Source: Pararge aegeria (Eukaryota; Arthropoda; Insecta; Lepidoptera; Nymphalidae). Taken from it: a DNA stretch of 64,000 bases. A program made the position numbers and the translations under genes. Location of the stretch: assembly GCF_905163445.1 (NCBI RefSeq), contig NC_053180.1, positions 11,212,701-11,276,700 of the forward strand, given 5' to 3'. Under the pieces are notes generated by a model. It saw only the letters and a list, made by a program, of their open reading frames with translations. It made no database searches and was not told the DNA's origin. Positions 13,901 to 22,498 of this stretch are shown one piece after another (position 1 is the first letter of the stretch; each line of letters starts with the position of its first letter).

Positions 13901-16900
13901 TCGGCTTCACACCAAAGTAGCTGTCAAACTTTTTCAATAGAACTGCAACGTCATCGCGATCGGTTTCCTTTTCGAAAGTAAACGTTTGATAAACATCAAA
14001 TCCGTCCGATCCTATTAAATTGATCAATAAGCTAGCTTGTACTGCTGGGTCTTCCTTATGCACACCTGCAGCTTTTATGAATAACTGAAATTGTGTCTTC
14101 CATTTCTTCCACGCGTCAGCCCGGCTGACTGGGCTGCCATCCACACTGAGTTCCGGCGGGGGTCTTGCATGCTCCATTGCGAATAAATATGCAATCCACC
14201 GTTTACTACTTTTATTATAGTAAATCAAAGCAAACACGGCACTATATCAACATTAACTTAATTAATTTCCCACCGCTGCCACCAAGTTATGTTAATGAAA
14301 CTCGTGTTGGATGACAACTACTTTATTATCAAAATACCCACAACAATAACATTAACCCATTACCGGCCTACTACAGAGCACGGGTCTCCTCCCACAATGA
14401 GAAGGGGTTAAGTCCGTAGTCCACCACGCTGGCCTAGTGCCGATTGGTGGACTCCACACACATTTGAGAACATTATGTAGAACTCTCAGGCATGCAGGTT
14501 TCCCCACGATGTTTTCCTTCACCGCTGAAGCAAGTGATATTTTAGCTACTTAAAATGCACATAACTTAGAAAAATTAAAGGTGCTTGCTGGGATTCGATC
14601 TTGGCCCCCCGAAAGGGAAGTTGAGCTCCTGCCCAACTGAACTGAATGAAAAACAAAATTTTTTTTCTTCTACAGACTAGTCTCAACCGTTCCATTCGCA
14701 CATCACAAGCTATGGCCGCGACCCGATTGCTAATCGCGTTAGCATTGCTGGTGCTATGTTCTGCGCCAAGTTTAGCCAATGTAAGGTATTTAATTACGGC
14801 ACCACTTCTCGTGTTGTCGATCGCGAGTATAATAACTATGACTGGAGTACGATACGGAAGGTTAAATGGTAAGTAGAATTTTTCGATTCTGGTATATTTA
14901 AACACCAACTTCGTTGTCCAACATTAAAAACGTATTAACTGAACAATTCATGATGAATAGAATTATATTGTTCACGTTTAGTAGAGCTTTTTGTGACAGC
15001 TCGTTCGAGTAAGTATTAACGCCATGCTCGTTTCTGCCGCCAAGTAGAATTCCGTTCTAAAGGGCTTGGTTGCAGGTGTAATCATAGGAACTTGAGGTTT
15101 TACCTGAGGTATATGTTTTAAACCTCCAGTTCCTCAAGTTGATGGTTACTGGACGAATTCCTTGAATGCCCTACACTGTGTTGCTATTTTTATGGACGAT
15201 TGTTTTCCACTTTGGTCATCTGCATGGATCGAAAAATATTATTTAAAAAAAGTCTTATATAGTTTCTAAAAACTCTTAAAACTCAATGCTACATCCGAAT
15301 GCTAAATCCGAATCAATAGTGAATTTTCTGATACCTAGACCTACTTTAGATATAAAATATCAAACATCAAGATTCATTTAATCTAATTTAAAAAAGAAGC
15401 ATAAATAACCTACTTTTTTGTTCTCTCTATTTGTGTTATCAACAATATTATTATTTCCAGCGTTACAGGATGCTGTTAACAATGTTAATGTTTTCAAGGG
15501 CCCCCAAATTATTTTTCTTTATACTAATAATTAGTCAGTCTGTCGACTGCTGAATACCTGAACGCTACTCCTAGGATAACTTCGAAGTTGCGCATAATAT
15601 CTCACCAGCTCGAATAGTAGCTGCGCCCGCGGTGCTACCTGCTGTGAAGAAGTAGTTCAGTAACTTTGTTAGGACGTGAAGGAAGGACTATTAGTAGATA
15701 ATACGAATGTGTTCCTTAAGTACATGATGTTTTTCCAGGACCGTTTTATAAACTAACTCTATGCCAAAAATCAAGTAGATTGAGTTCTTATTTAGGGCGT
15801 GATGGACAAACAAAGGTCGAAAAAAAGCAGTTTGGCATATATAGTATTAGAACGGATAAGAAAGATACAAAGTTCTGTAGACCAACACCGTAATGTAGAT
15901 CGTTATGTACCGATAAGGCCACCAAATTGTAGCCTCTTGCTCTAATCCTATTTTTCTTGTGTTTGGTGTACAATAAAAGCGTATTTATTAATCAATTCAT
16001 AGTAACCAAAGTATTATTTCCAGCGTTGCAACATCTCTTTCTGGAAATCCTGTTAAACATTCCCGCCACAATGTTAACGTTTTCACTGGCCACCCGATTT
16101 AATTCTCTTCTCATACCAATAATGGGTCGTTCAGCTGCCGATTACCCGGACAATGTTATCGCAGCTGCTAACACCCTAGTCGCGGTTCTAGCCGCCAGCA
16201 CTGTGGTGAGTTCAACATTTTTTTCATCATGACTTTATTATCGTCAAACTATTTCCGACCCAGTACAGGACACGATTCTCCTCTCAGAAAGAGAAGGGCT
16301 TAGGCCGGAATCAACTGGTGCACTGCTGGACATAGGTCTTTTGTAGGGCGTTCCAAACTACACCATTCTGGGCCGCTTGTATCCAGCAGCTCCCGCGACT
16401 CGCTTGATGTCGTCTGTCCACCTGGTTGGGGGTCGACCAACGCTGCGTTTCGGGGTTGCCACTCCAACACCTTGGAACCCCAATGTCCATCGGTTCTCCG
16501 AGCTATGTGACCTGCACATTGCCAGTTCAGCCTCGCGACTCGTTGAGCTATGACGGTAACTTTAGTTCTTCTACGGATCTCCTCATTTCTGATTTGATCA
16601 CGTAGAGATACTCCTAACATAGCTCTTTCCATCGCTCTCTGAGTGGATCTGAGCCTTCTTATGATGCCCAAAGCGTTAAATAAAGTCATGTTTAATTGCC
16701 TAAATTAAAACGCACATAACACAAAAGTTAGATGTGATAAACGTAACCGTGCTAAGACGCATAAAAAACCCATAAGTTGTATACTTAGACAGAAATGAAA
16801 GCTTAGCTCTGGGCCATATAATGAAAAGCGAAAATACGACCTAGAACAACTCATCATACAGGGCAAGATGTCTAGGTGCATAGTGTGAGATTTTCTAAGT

Positions 16901-19900
16901 GTTTCAACAAATTCGATCGCGAGCAAGTTAACAAAGATTTGTATTGGATCCACAGAGCGCCATCTAGTGACAATACTGCTTCCTGTCTGCTTCAATGAAT
17001 AATAATAAATATACTTTGACAAAAAACACATCGCCATCTAGCCCCAAAATAAGCGTATTTTGTGGTACTACGATAACTGATGAATATTTTTATGCGTACT
17101 AATATACGTTAATACTTTATTTCCTGACACTGAAAAGCATTCATGTTCATCACACAAACATGTTGTGGGATTCGAATCTGCCTTGAAATCAAAAAGCGTC
17201 AACTTACCCCCACTGCGTCAATTTACCGTCATAGCAGATATTGATTTAATCCATATTTTTTTCCCTTTTCAGTCGGGTATCGAACTACTGTTCTCGCGCA
17301 AGCGCCTATGGACGGTATTAGGTGCTATTTCGATAGCATCTTTTGTTATAATGCTTATACCATTTAGTCCATACCGCGGTGAGAATACCATTCAGAGGCA
17401 TTATTGGTTTGTGAGTATCTATTATCTTATTAAACCACTTAACTTTTGTAGTTTGGCTTCTTCTTGTCTTCTCTCTCTCTTCTGTAGTTTGATATTTATT
17501 TAAATTTTAAATTTAAATATTGTTTTAATTTTTTGTATTATTTGCAATTTTTAAGTTAGTATTGATTTAAGATCGTAGTCTGTACATATTTGCTTATCTT
17601 CACAGTATGTTTCTGTATTTCTATTTTTATTTTTGTCATTTTTGTCATATGGGTATTTGGCCTGAATGAAATATTATTATTATTAACGCCTACGCCTCTG
17701 ATAGATGGACACCGGGCAGCACTTTGTGGGACGTGTTTTTTTTTATTTCTATAGTATTAACACCAGATGTTTCTCGCATGCCCTGCGCCATGTTGCTCTG
17801 CGATGATTTTTCGGTTACTATCAGGAGGGTCTGTTTGGTCCGTCAATTATAACTTAAAAAACAAAGTTTTAATATATTATATGCTATAAAAAGAAAGTTT
17901 TACATATTATAAGACACACTTCCTGGCTTATATGCAACAGCTGTACATCTGTAGTTTTTTTTATTCCACTAAAAGTTAGCCCTTGACAGCAAGCAAGGCT
18001 AAGTTGGTAGCAGGCCAACCTGTAAGGGTTATGGCAGTTATATTATAACCCATACCTCTCATCGGTTCCTATGCGGCATCTTACCGGAACGCTAAATCAC
18101 ATAGCGTCTCTTTTGGTAGGAACTAGCCACGGGCAAAGTCTCCTATTAAACGAGACCAGACAAAATTCTGAAATTATCAATTCCCAAATTGCCCTGCAGG
18201 GGATCGAACCCAGAGCTCTCCCCTCGTAAGATCTCAGCCTTTACCACTGCGCCAGGGGAAAATGAAAAATGAAAAATAGGTTGTAAGTTCATAGCCATTT
18301 TATTGTCAATGTTGCCAAATTTTTTGTACAAAAGAATCAGCATCATCGGCTCGCTTTAAAAACCATACTAAAATTTTTAAACAATTCGTATCTTTTCAGC
18401 ATACACAAATAACATCCTACGATGTGAACTCGCAACCGATAGAAAGCATTTCTGGCGTTTTGATAGCAAAGTTGGACGTTTACAATGTGCAGTCAGCTTT
18501 GACAGCGATCAAGGACAGCGATTTGTACTTAAAAAATCAAAGCGATCTTAGCAGAAACGATAGCCAAGTTATGCAAAAAGATGGTCAGCACAATCCAAAA
18601 CTACTTATCAAGGATAGTGACTTGAAGATGATAAATGAGGAGTGCAATCAGTTTCTATATTGCAACATGCCTATGTACAGACCTCGGTTTGAAAAAATGA
18701 TGTAAATATACCACTAACATACTAATGAAATTGTAAATGTAAAGCTCTAGCGTTATCACAAGTTGTACTCGCTCGCAATCGAGGAGTCGTTTACGAATAT
18801 TAAACTCTGTATCGTCAAATCCTGTACTACTGATTTTTGTTTTACAAAAATGTTTTCAGAAGTCCGAGCCAAAGAATTCTAAGCAAATTTAAGCTTTAAC
18901 CAAAAGATAAGATGCATTTTACTGCGATATTCAAGTATTTCCATACTCGAAAACAACACCTCGATTGCAAACGTGCGAATCTTGTGCTACGGCTACAGAT
19001 AAATAGTGAAAAAGGTTTATTTATACCTGAAACTTTTGGCTGTGTCTATAATGCAATTTCCCAATTTTAACTTTATTCACTCAAAAGTTCACATAATTTA
19101 ATAACATTCCAGTTTATATACCCCTTATCATATGCCTATCTATAAATATATAAAACTGAATTTAATATGTAAAATGTGTGTCTCGCTAGAACTCAAAAAG
19201 GCTAGACCTCAAAAATGGTTATAAAAAAAACTATCAACTTGATTCTTGATTTTACGCCCTAACAATCAACTATCAAGTTGACTGTTAGGGCATAAAGTAA
19301 CGACAAACAAACAAACCAACTTTTGCATTTATAATATTAGTAAGGATGAGTTATAAACATTTTGACGTGGAAAATCTATTTTAATTTTAAAGGTTTAAAA
19401 GCCATCTAGCCATTTCCGAGTTCTTGCTTCAATACGGATAGCAACCTGTGACGTACCCAGGGTCATTGAATAGGGTATGCATAAATAAGGAAGAAGGCTT
19501 AAAATGGAAAAGTTCTTTGCCTTTGTGAGCTATACATGTTTAGTGCATGTATGAAGTACACGCCACTGAGAGCACCATAGACAACTTATTTATCCCAGGA
19601 AACAAACGGTTCTTACGGGATTTTTGTAAGAAACCGTAATAAAAGCGGACGTAGAACGCGGGCAAAAAGGCAGAATAATTTCAATATTTTATTTCGTTTA
19701 AAATTTATTTTTCGGCATTAAAATTAATCACCCCCAGCCTTCATATCACACTGCTTGGCACAAAACAGAATAAAGATTTTTGGATCTTAAAATATTTCTG
19801 CCCAGCAGTGGGATTATAGACGGGGAATGACGATGATGCTGATGATTTAAATGTATATTATAGTAAAGAAAGCCTTTTCGTGAAGATGGGACCGCCGGCT

Positions 19901-21594
19901 CAGTTCACACATTCGCTGCAGTTAGCCAATCGCTCCTGCGTGGAAGAAGTATGCTCCCTTAGCTTTGTTATGAATGGTAAGTTTTTTTAAATTCCATAAC
20001 AAGTTTGCCCTTGACTGCAAACTCACCTGGTGGCTGACCACCACCATCGCACCATCATTACCGAAATGATGCAGTCTAAATGGTAGCTGGTATAGCAGCT
20101 TTTCGTGTAGATGGGACCGCCGACACAGTTCAAACATTCGCCGCACTTAGTAAATCGCTCATGCGTGGAAGACGTTACATGTTTCTGTTGACTTCGTTAA
20201 GAATGGCAAGTTTATTTTTGATTCCACTACAAAGGACATTACAGTCAAGGGCTATAACTAAAATGATGAGGCAGTCTGAGATGTAACCGGTAAGCGTTTA
20301 GACAGTTATCGGTGTACATCGTACTGGCGCTTGGTCGGTAGGTGGTATCCACGGCCGAAACCTTTCACCAGAAACAGCGTGCAAATTTTAAGCGGCCATA
20401 GCAGTGTGGCGTTTTAAATCCATGATCGGTTTATACGCGGCATCGTACCTATGTCCTACCTAAGCGACATCGTAAGCGGAATCCTAAATTGTTTGTCTTC
20501 ACGTCTATGTCGGTAGGATGGTTACTAGCCTCCCCAAAGCTTTCCGCCAGACCAGACTAGAGAAAATTCATTAAGTATAAATTCACAAATTTTCCCCCAA
20601 AAAATGGAATGCGGGAGAGCAAGTGATATTCAAATGCTTACATTAAGAAGGGACATAACTCTGAAAATTTAGAGGCGCGTGTCGGGGATCAAACTTGGTC
20701 CCCCGATAGGAAAGCCGAATGTTTACCCGCTAGTCTATTTAACAAGATGTATATCAATGTTTTAATACGATTTTAATATTTTTTTTCAGGCCCCGCCCAC
20801 AATGGAATAACAATATGGCCTCGACAGAACGTCAATATCACAAGCTGGTCATTCAGTTCTCCTTTAAAAGAAACTCTTACATTGCAAGAAAGACCGGTGT
20901 ATACTATTATACATTCTACAGCGACATACACTGAGTTCTTTAAGCCTTTAGAGTTTAGTTTGAACTTAAATGTAAGTATAATTTAAGTAAGCTATTGAGA
21001 TAGTTAATGCATTTTCATTTTTGCAAGTGTTAAGTCGCTATGGGTCCTATACTCTCTTAAAATACAGCTCTATGCATTCAATATTTGTGTTCCTCTAGAT
21101 CCTTAGAATTTGTTATCTTTTGGCAAAGATATCACACTAATGTTATAAACACGTAAGTTTGTATGTAAACGAATTTGATCCCGGATTAACACAGCTTTTT
21201 TCCCATGAAAAACCCATCCTTTCCCGGTCAATTTGGCAAAAAATAACCGGGGTTCGCAGCAAGTTCAAAAGAATACAGAAAAACAGTTCTAAAACGGTCA
21301 CTTATATGGGGAGGAGAAATTAGGGTGTTTTGTCAGTAAAATTACTTAGCTAAATGGAACACTGTTATTAATAGGTAATTGTGATTTCTTAATTATAATC
21401 ATTAAATCTTTATTGTTTTGTTGCAGGTACCACTATCGCTTCAGTCTGGTGAAGTTTTAGACATTTCCCATCACGCACATAAAATCTACAATCCAGATCA
21501 CTTTACAGAAGAGTACATCCAGTTGCTTGAAGTAATGCCCGAATATTTCAATATTGCCACATTCTTGACCTTCAGAAGTAATTATGTTTTTTAA
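1957..21594 (+). CDS. ERMP1: ERMP1-like ER metallopeptidase, copy A (exons 2-18)
   Basis: Exons: 1957-2073, 2177-2357, 3521-3682, 4179-4306, 4668-4766, 5242-5386, 6186-6337, 7044-7188, 8786-8906, 9376-9478, 14676-14868, 16024-16205, 17273-17410, 18400-18701, 19864-19976, 20790-20971, 21427-21594. All have GT-AG borders and join in one frame (876 residues plus a missing exon 1). The first exon shown is a signal-anchor helix. Exons 3-8 form the M28 zinc peptidase domain: metal/catalytic segments NCHYDS, GASDN, NGAEES, INLDSAG and VYHTRND. Exons 9-14 are a hydrophobic multipass region. Exons 15-18 are the C-terminal soluble domain, ending TFRSNYVF. ERMP1 proteins are ER-membrane peptidases of about 900 residues; the physiological substrate is not deducible. 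A Mag-like retrotransposon sits in intron 11. No frame damage is seen, so it is probably functional. The start codon was not located. Confidence 0.9.
2728..3191. mobile_element. Helitron-like element, copy 1
   Basis: It lies in ERMP1-A intron 3 and reads from CTCGCTATTGCCCGCGACTT to TTATAATATTAGTAGGGA. The copy at 54351-54780 aligns along its whole length, sharing AAATGAGGGGTTTGCTGCTG and TTTCATGAGGATCGG. Read on the - strand it begins TCCCTACTAATATTATAAAT and ends near GGGCAATAGCGAG; the second copy ends CAACAGCTAG. This agrees with the TC...CTRR termini of Helitrons (established knowledge). No Rep/helicase is present, so it is non-autonomous. Confidence 0.6.
5041..5165. mobile_element. Helitron-like fragment
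   Basis: It carries the interspersed phrase ACTAACTCTATGCGAAAAAT, then TTAGTTAGGGCGTAAAGG and ACAAACAAACAAACTAAG. Related pieces recur at 15738-15850, 19200-19350, 32686-32845, 44570-44715 and 48238-48425. Confidence 0.5.
5615..5820. mobile_element. Short Helitron-like element
   Basis: It runs from CCAGCTGTTGTCCGCGGCTT to TTTATAATATTCCTACTAGG with a CATC microsatellite near the end. The termini match the elements at 2728 and 54351. It lies in ERMP1-A intron 7. Confidence 0.5.
5858..6130 (-). mobile_element. SINE-3 fragment
   Basis: The phrases CAGTCTAAGATGGTAGCGGG, CGGTTTATCCGCGGCATCG and ACCAGACCAGAGAG are shared with the better SINE-3 copies at 17950-18262 and 37012-37290. The tRNA-like head is missing here. 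Confidence 0.6.
7338..7520. mobile_element. Foldback element with arms of about 80 bp
   Basis: The left half, starting AAACCGGCAGGGTGATT, is nearly the reverse complement of the right half, ending AATCACCCTGCCGGTTT. The arms also share GCGTAAATCTTGCAATCACT. The loop is AT-rich around 7420-7438. This is a palindromic MITE or foldback transposon in ERMP1-A intron 9. Confidence 0.8.
7731..8047 (+). mobile_element. tRNA-derived SINE-1, near complete
   Basis: The head has pol III promoter boxes: A-box-like TAGCGCATTGGGTAGGAG and B-box GTTCGAATCCC. The body includes GCATGCCTGAGTTCTACATA and CCAGCGTGGTGGACTACCG, and the tail is a GATGAT repeat. Other copies lie at 14346-14640, 28738-28915, 58560-58700 and 59884-59955, all reversed. 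Confidence 0.85.
8390..8643 (+). mobile_element. tRNA-derived SINE-2, near complete
   Basis: The head has A-box-like TTGGCGCAGTGGGCAG and B-box-like GGCTCGATTCCCAC. The body includes TGTGATGAACATGAATG, CAGTGTCTGGGCGTTTATCT and GGGACTAGATAGCGATGTG, with a TTTATTTATTTA end. Partial copies lie at 9245-9345, 17028-17195 (reversed) and 57040-57115. The small open frames across it are by-products. Confidence 0.85.
9245..9345 (+). mobile_element. SINE-2 fragment
   Basis: CAATGTCTGGGTGTTATCTG and TTTGGGGTTAGATGGCGATG match the body of the copy at 8390. The head is absent. Confidence 0.6.
9820..9915. repeat. Interspersed repeat, LINE 3' end type
   Basis: It contains TTCAAATTCAAATTCAAAAT, TTATTCATGTAGGCC and GAAGCGTTCATACATATATG. 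The last phrase also occurs in the repeat at 36430-36610, and a related repeat is at 53465-53700. It is probably the tail of a non-LTR element. Confidence 0.45.
10003..10062 (-). repeat. 3' LTR of the Mag-like element
   Basis: It appears identical to 14286-14345 over 60 bases. The outer flank, 9950-10001, is rearranged: it repeats TTGTTATGTTAATGAA from the LTR edge and an AATAACTAGTTTTGCATC phrase from 9915. Confidence 0.85.
10179..14237 (-). CDS. Gag-Pol polyprotein of the Mag-like element
   Basis: It has 1352 codons without interruption; a second Met at codon 21 (14177) opens the first conserved-looking stretch and is a likelier start. In order: gag to about 260; zinc knuckle CYLCGGQNHFARMC at 284-297, preceded by a Cys-rich partial knuckle at 264-277; aspartic protease LDTGAD at 358-363; reverse transcriptase with FIDD at 628-631; RNase H with Asp near 777 and TDHKPL at 839-844; integrase zinc finger (His 995 and 998, Cys 1028 and 1031); integrase core Asp 1059, Asp 1112, Glu 1148 with 35 residues between the last two. 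All catalytic positions are present, so the element could be active. The small + strand frames over this region are shadows. Confidence 0.95.
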   Translation of the reverse strand: MFALIYYNKSSKRWIAYLFAMEHARPPPELSVDGSPVSRADAWKKWKTQFQLFIKAAGVHKEDPAVQASLLINLIGSDGFDVYQTFTFEKETDRDDVAVLLKKFDSYFGVKPNITLARYNFFTRNQVEGESINQYVTALKLLTKTCVFSLLEEELIRDRIVCGIRNTVVRDRLLRTDELTLEKAIKICQADEVSMDGTRQLETRAGSSSGASIDAVEARGRDRASGSRRWNAYSSGSRAARGAPAHRRGGHAAGRVETRAAAACKHCGQFCESRFQCFAAGVKCYLCGGQNHFARMCSDRAKKVYDIDVYAENDGVNSDSDSGESFFISMIANTSQRRYAEDWFETLTGEYGVERFKLDTGADINVISFERFLLLGYNISVINRKTNVKLQSYSGNIIPIKGICDLNWWYKHKLYKLKFAVASISCQSVLGRQACTELGLVKRVHDINLSYYDNLFRGIGCLPGTYSIVIDKSVSPVVSAPRKIPLSLRDKLQVELKRMVDCGVIRKVTHPTQWVNSLVIAAKKNGGIRLCLDPRPLNCAIQRAHFQLPTINEIATKLTGAQYFSVLDANSGFWAIKLDSKSADLCTFSTPFGRYQFLRLPFGLNCASEVFHSTLKQLLEDLVGVDLFIDDIICWGRNKNEHDQRLTALLNRAQEINLKFNKDKCKICVTEVVYLGHVFNKNGMKPDADKVKAIKNMPIPNDKKSLERFLGATNYLSKFIPNYSNYTVQLTQLLKKESTWYWDNIHDRAISKLKELVSSAPVLALYDVTRPVVLSVDASSVALGAVLMQDGRPVEYASRTLTDTQTRYAQIEKELLAIVYACEKYHQYIFGKKSVIVETDHKPLESIFKKALVSNPVRLQRMLLRLQGYDLIIKYVPGKYMYIADTLSRAPLAESFESELDEKLMYEVNLLFDHVQMSASKLSLVRTETSKDNDLIQLCEYIVSGWPKRKVDMPDNLKAYWSLRDELIVVDGIIFKNKLILIPYSLRSQMLNIVHDGHLGIDRCKRRAREVLFWPGISNDIELYVKRCEVCQENSNTQSKEPLIPVQIPRLPWNKIGADIFEYRKQYYLILVDYYSGFVEVSDLKNICSRSVITTMRENFARHGIPEIVISDNATQFSSRDFKKFSNEWGFNHVTSSPNYPQSNGKSERAVQTVKKLLVKSVNSNSDFYLNLLSYRNTPRDTNLSSPAQLLMGRRLNCRLPVHPCLLKPKVVSRNEYNYMVNKQMKNKMYYDSHARALPELETGDQVIIYNQDKKTRGEVIRKASTPRSYLVQNRIGKTYRRNRRHLKKCEPEHNVDCSEPPSQPGPSTSGTINAYSSPIVYGSDVKGEKDPSPIMPRRKARKLYSDVQKYL
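14268..14284 (-). promoter_or_regulatory. tRNA primer-binding site
   Basis: On the element's strand it reads TGGTGGCAGCGGTGGGA directly after the LTR. This would pair with a tRNA 3' end carrying a CGCTGCC acceptor strand, as in some leucine tRNAs. The TGG start is the normal complement of CCA. The tRNA identity is inference. Confidence 0.6.
14286..14345 (-). repeat. 5' LTR of the Mag-like element
   Basis: This is the upstream LTR on the element's own strand. It carries AATAAA as a likely poly(A) signal and is followed at once by the primer-binding site. Confidence 0.85.
14346..14640 (-). mobile_element. SINE-1, reversed, split from its tail by the retrotransposon
   Basis: It reads CCCATTACCGGCCTACTACA through GGCATGCAGGTTTCCCCACG to the head near 14640. 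A trinucleotide CAT array, as expected for its tail, lies on the far side of the retrotransposon at 9930-9947. The retroelement therefore probably inserted into the tail of this SINE. Confidence 0.7.
15447..15555 (+). pseudogene. Decayed copy of ERMP1 exon 13
   Basis: The stretch TATTATTTCCAGCGTTACAG matches the true exon 13 border at 16012-16031 (TATTATTTCCAGCGTTGCAA). After internal deletions it follows the exon again: CAATGTTAATGTTTTCAAGG versus CAATGTTAACGTTTTCACTG, then TACTAATAATTAGTCAGTC versus TACCAATAATGGGTCGTTC. The frame is broken and it holds in-frame stops. It lies about 570 bases upstream of the true exon in the same intron. Confidence 0.8.
15738..15850. mobile_element. Helitron-like fragment
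   Basis: ACTAACTCTATGCCAAAAAT, TTTAGGGCGTGATGG and GGCATATATAGTATTAG follow the interspersed consensus seen at 5041 and 48238. Confidence 0.45.
16305..16690 (-). mobile_element. RTE-type LINE 3' end remnant
   Basis: The minus-strand translation gives GIIRRLRSTQRAMERAMLGV, RDQIRNEEIRRRTKV and AGHIARRTDGHWGSKVLEW, the C-terminal end of a lepidopteran endonuclease/reverse-transcriptase LINE. Related copies are at 34840-35243 and 55590-56030. It is truncated and frame-broken, within ERMP1-A intron 13. Confidence 0.8.
17028..17195 (-). mobile_element. SINE-2 fragment, reversed
   Basis: CATCGCCATCTAGCCCCAAA, TGACACTGAAAAGCATTCAT and GTTGTGGGATTCGAATCTG are the reverse complement of the SINE-2 body and B-box area. 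Confidence 0.7.
17480..17790. repeat. Probable LINE 3' tail and repeat debris
   Basis: T-rich sequence ending in GGCCTGAATGAAATATTATT resembles insect non-LTR element tails. It is followed by GCATGCCCTGCGCCATGTTG, which recurs near 8350 and 57190. No coding signal is seen; it lies in ERMP1-A intron 14. Confidence 0.4.
17950..18262 (-). mobile_element. tRNA-derived SINE-3, near complete, reversed
   Basis: On the - strand the head at 18262 reads TGGCGCAGTGGTAAAGG (A-box-like) and GGGTTCGATCCCC (B-box). It continues through CCGGTAAGATGCCGCATAGG and ends in CTAACTTTTAGTGGAATAAA. This is the best copy of the family in the window. Confidence 0.85.
19200..19350. mobile_element. Helitron-like fragment
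   Basis: ATCAACTTGATTCTTGATTT, GGGCATAAAGTAACGACAAA and TTTATAATATTAGTAAGGAT follow the interspersed consensus. It is the 3' part, in ERMP1-A intron 15. Confidence 0.5.
20097..20205 (+). pseudogene. Decayed copy of ERMP1 exon 16
   Basis: TTTTCGTGTAGATGGGACCG matches TTTTCGTGAAGATGGGACCG in true exon 16 (19864-19976). Similarity continues through CGCTCATGCGTGGAAGA to AATGGCAAG, where the true exon has the donor AATGGTAAG. The copy has an in-frame TAG at 20108-20110, lacks the upstream acceptor and has lost the GT donor. It lies 121 bases downstream of the true exon between two SINE-3 pieces, so it is a non-functional tandem duplicate. Confidence 0.85.
20215..20590 (-). mobile_element. SINE-3 fragments, diverged
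   Basis: GACATTACAGTCAAGGGCT, GTTTATACGCGGCATCGTAC and CGCCAGACCAGACTAGAGAA match SINE-3. A further tail piece lies at 19985-20090. Diverged SINE-1 sequence follows at about 20610-20730. Confidence 0.6.
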
Positions 21595-22498
21595 GACTGT
21601 CTGTAAATTCGATGTGGCTGAAAAGCATTTGCACACGTGCAAAATTATTTTGTATTGTATATAATCTGACTAGCAGTTTCCGCATGAAATTATTTTTTTT
21701 TTATTTTCACAAACTGACTTACCGATTAGTCAGACATAAGTGCGTTTCATAAAAAAACTACAGCTTTGCACTGGGGGCAGGCAGGCAACTGTCTGGGAAT
21801 CTTGCAGAAAATGTATGAACTCTCTTTAAAAAATGAATAGCGGCAAAGATACAGACAGACAGACATAAATTAAAAAAAAATGTTTTGACTTCAGTAAAAA
21901 GTATAAAGGGTCCTTAAAAAAATTTTTTTATGTACCAGTTACAATTTGTCGCCGTGAACGTCGTTATGTACCAGTTACAGCGGGTAGTATTTCCACACCA
22001 AACTTTTAGTAATACAGTCTACTGGAAGGCGTTGTTCGGCGACAAGTGTTTTTTGTACTTAAAGTTCTAAAGGACATTTCTAATGTCTTATTTTGAACTG
22101 AGAAAGGAATAATGGGATAGAACGCGTTTACAAAGATTTATAGTTTGAATAATTATAATGCTCCATCCGCGATATCGCGTTCTGCCCAAGGTATGGTTTC
22201 GTATGTGTAAAGTAAGGAGTGAAACTGCGAGTCTGCTTTGATATGGGTTTATATTATTTATTTTCTGGTTTGGTTTAAAATTGCGATTATTTTTTAAATA
22301 TGTTACCAATTATGTTGCACAAAACATCTTCTAAACTATTTTATGATGCCTGCGTAGAATGCGATTGGTGTTTTTGTGTGATTTTAGGTCACACCAAAGC
22401 ATTAGATTGCGTTTAACATAAAACCTTATTACTTTAAACTTATTCACTGTCATAAAAAAGGTGCACTTCATTTAATTGCCTCATATAACACTATGAGT

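Larger units (their letters stand above)
10002..14345 (-). mobile_element. Mag-like Ty3/gypsy LTR retrotransposon, full length
   Basis: The element is about 4.34 kb and inserted in ERMP1-A intron 11, opposite to that gene. Terminal repeats of about 60 bp (10003-10062 and 14286-14345) look identical and begin TGTTGTGGG on the element's strand. A primer-binding site follows the 5' LTR at 14268-14284, and a polypurine tract (GGGGGAGG) precedes the 3' LTR at 10063-10070. The LTR contains AATAAA. One intact gag-pol frame fills the interior and there is no env. Very short LTRs are known from the Bombyx Mag element; assignment to that lineage is inference. Identical LTRs and an open frame suggest a recent insertion. 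Confidence 0.9.

Noticed and set aside
16300..16689. 129-codon minus-strand frame as a host gene
   Set aside because: It matches RTE LINE ends elsewhere in the window and is truncated.
18190..18262. Minus-strand tRNA gene
   Set aside because: This is the tRNA-like head of SINE-3; the body and tail of the SINE continue from it.
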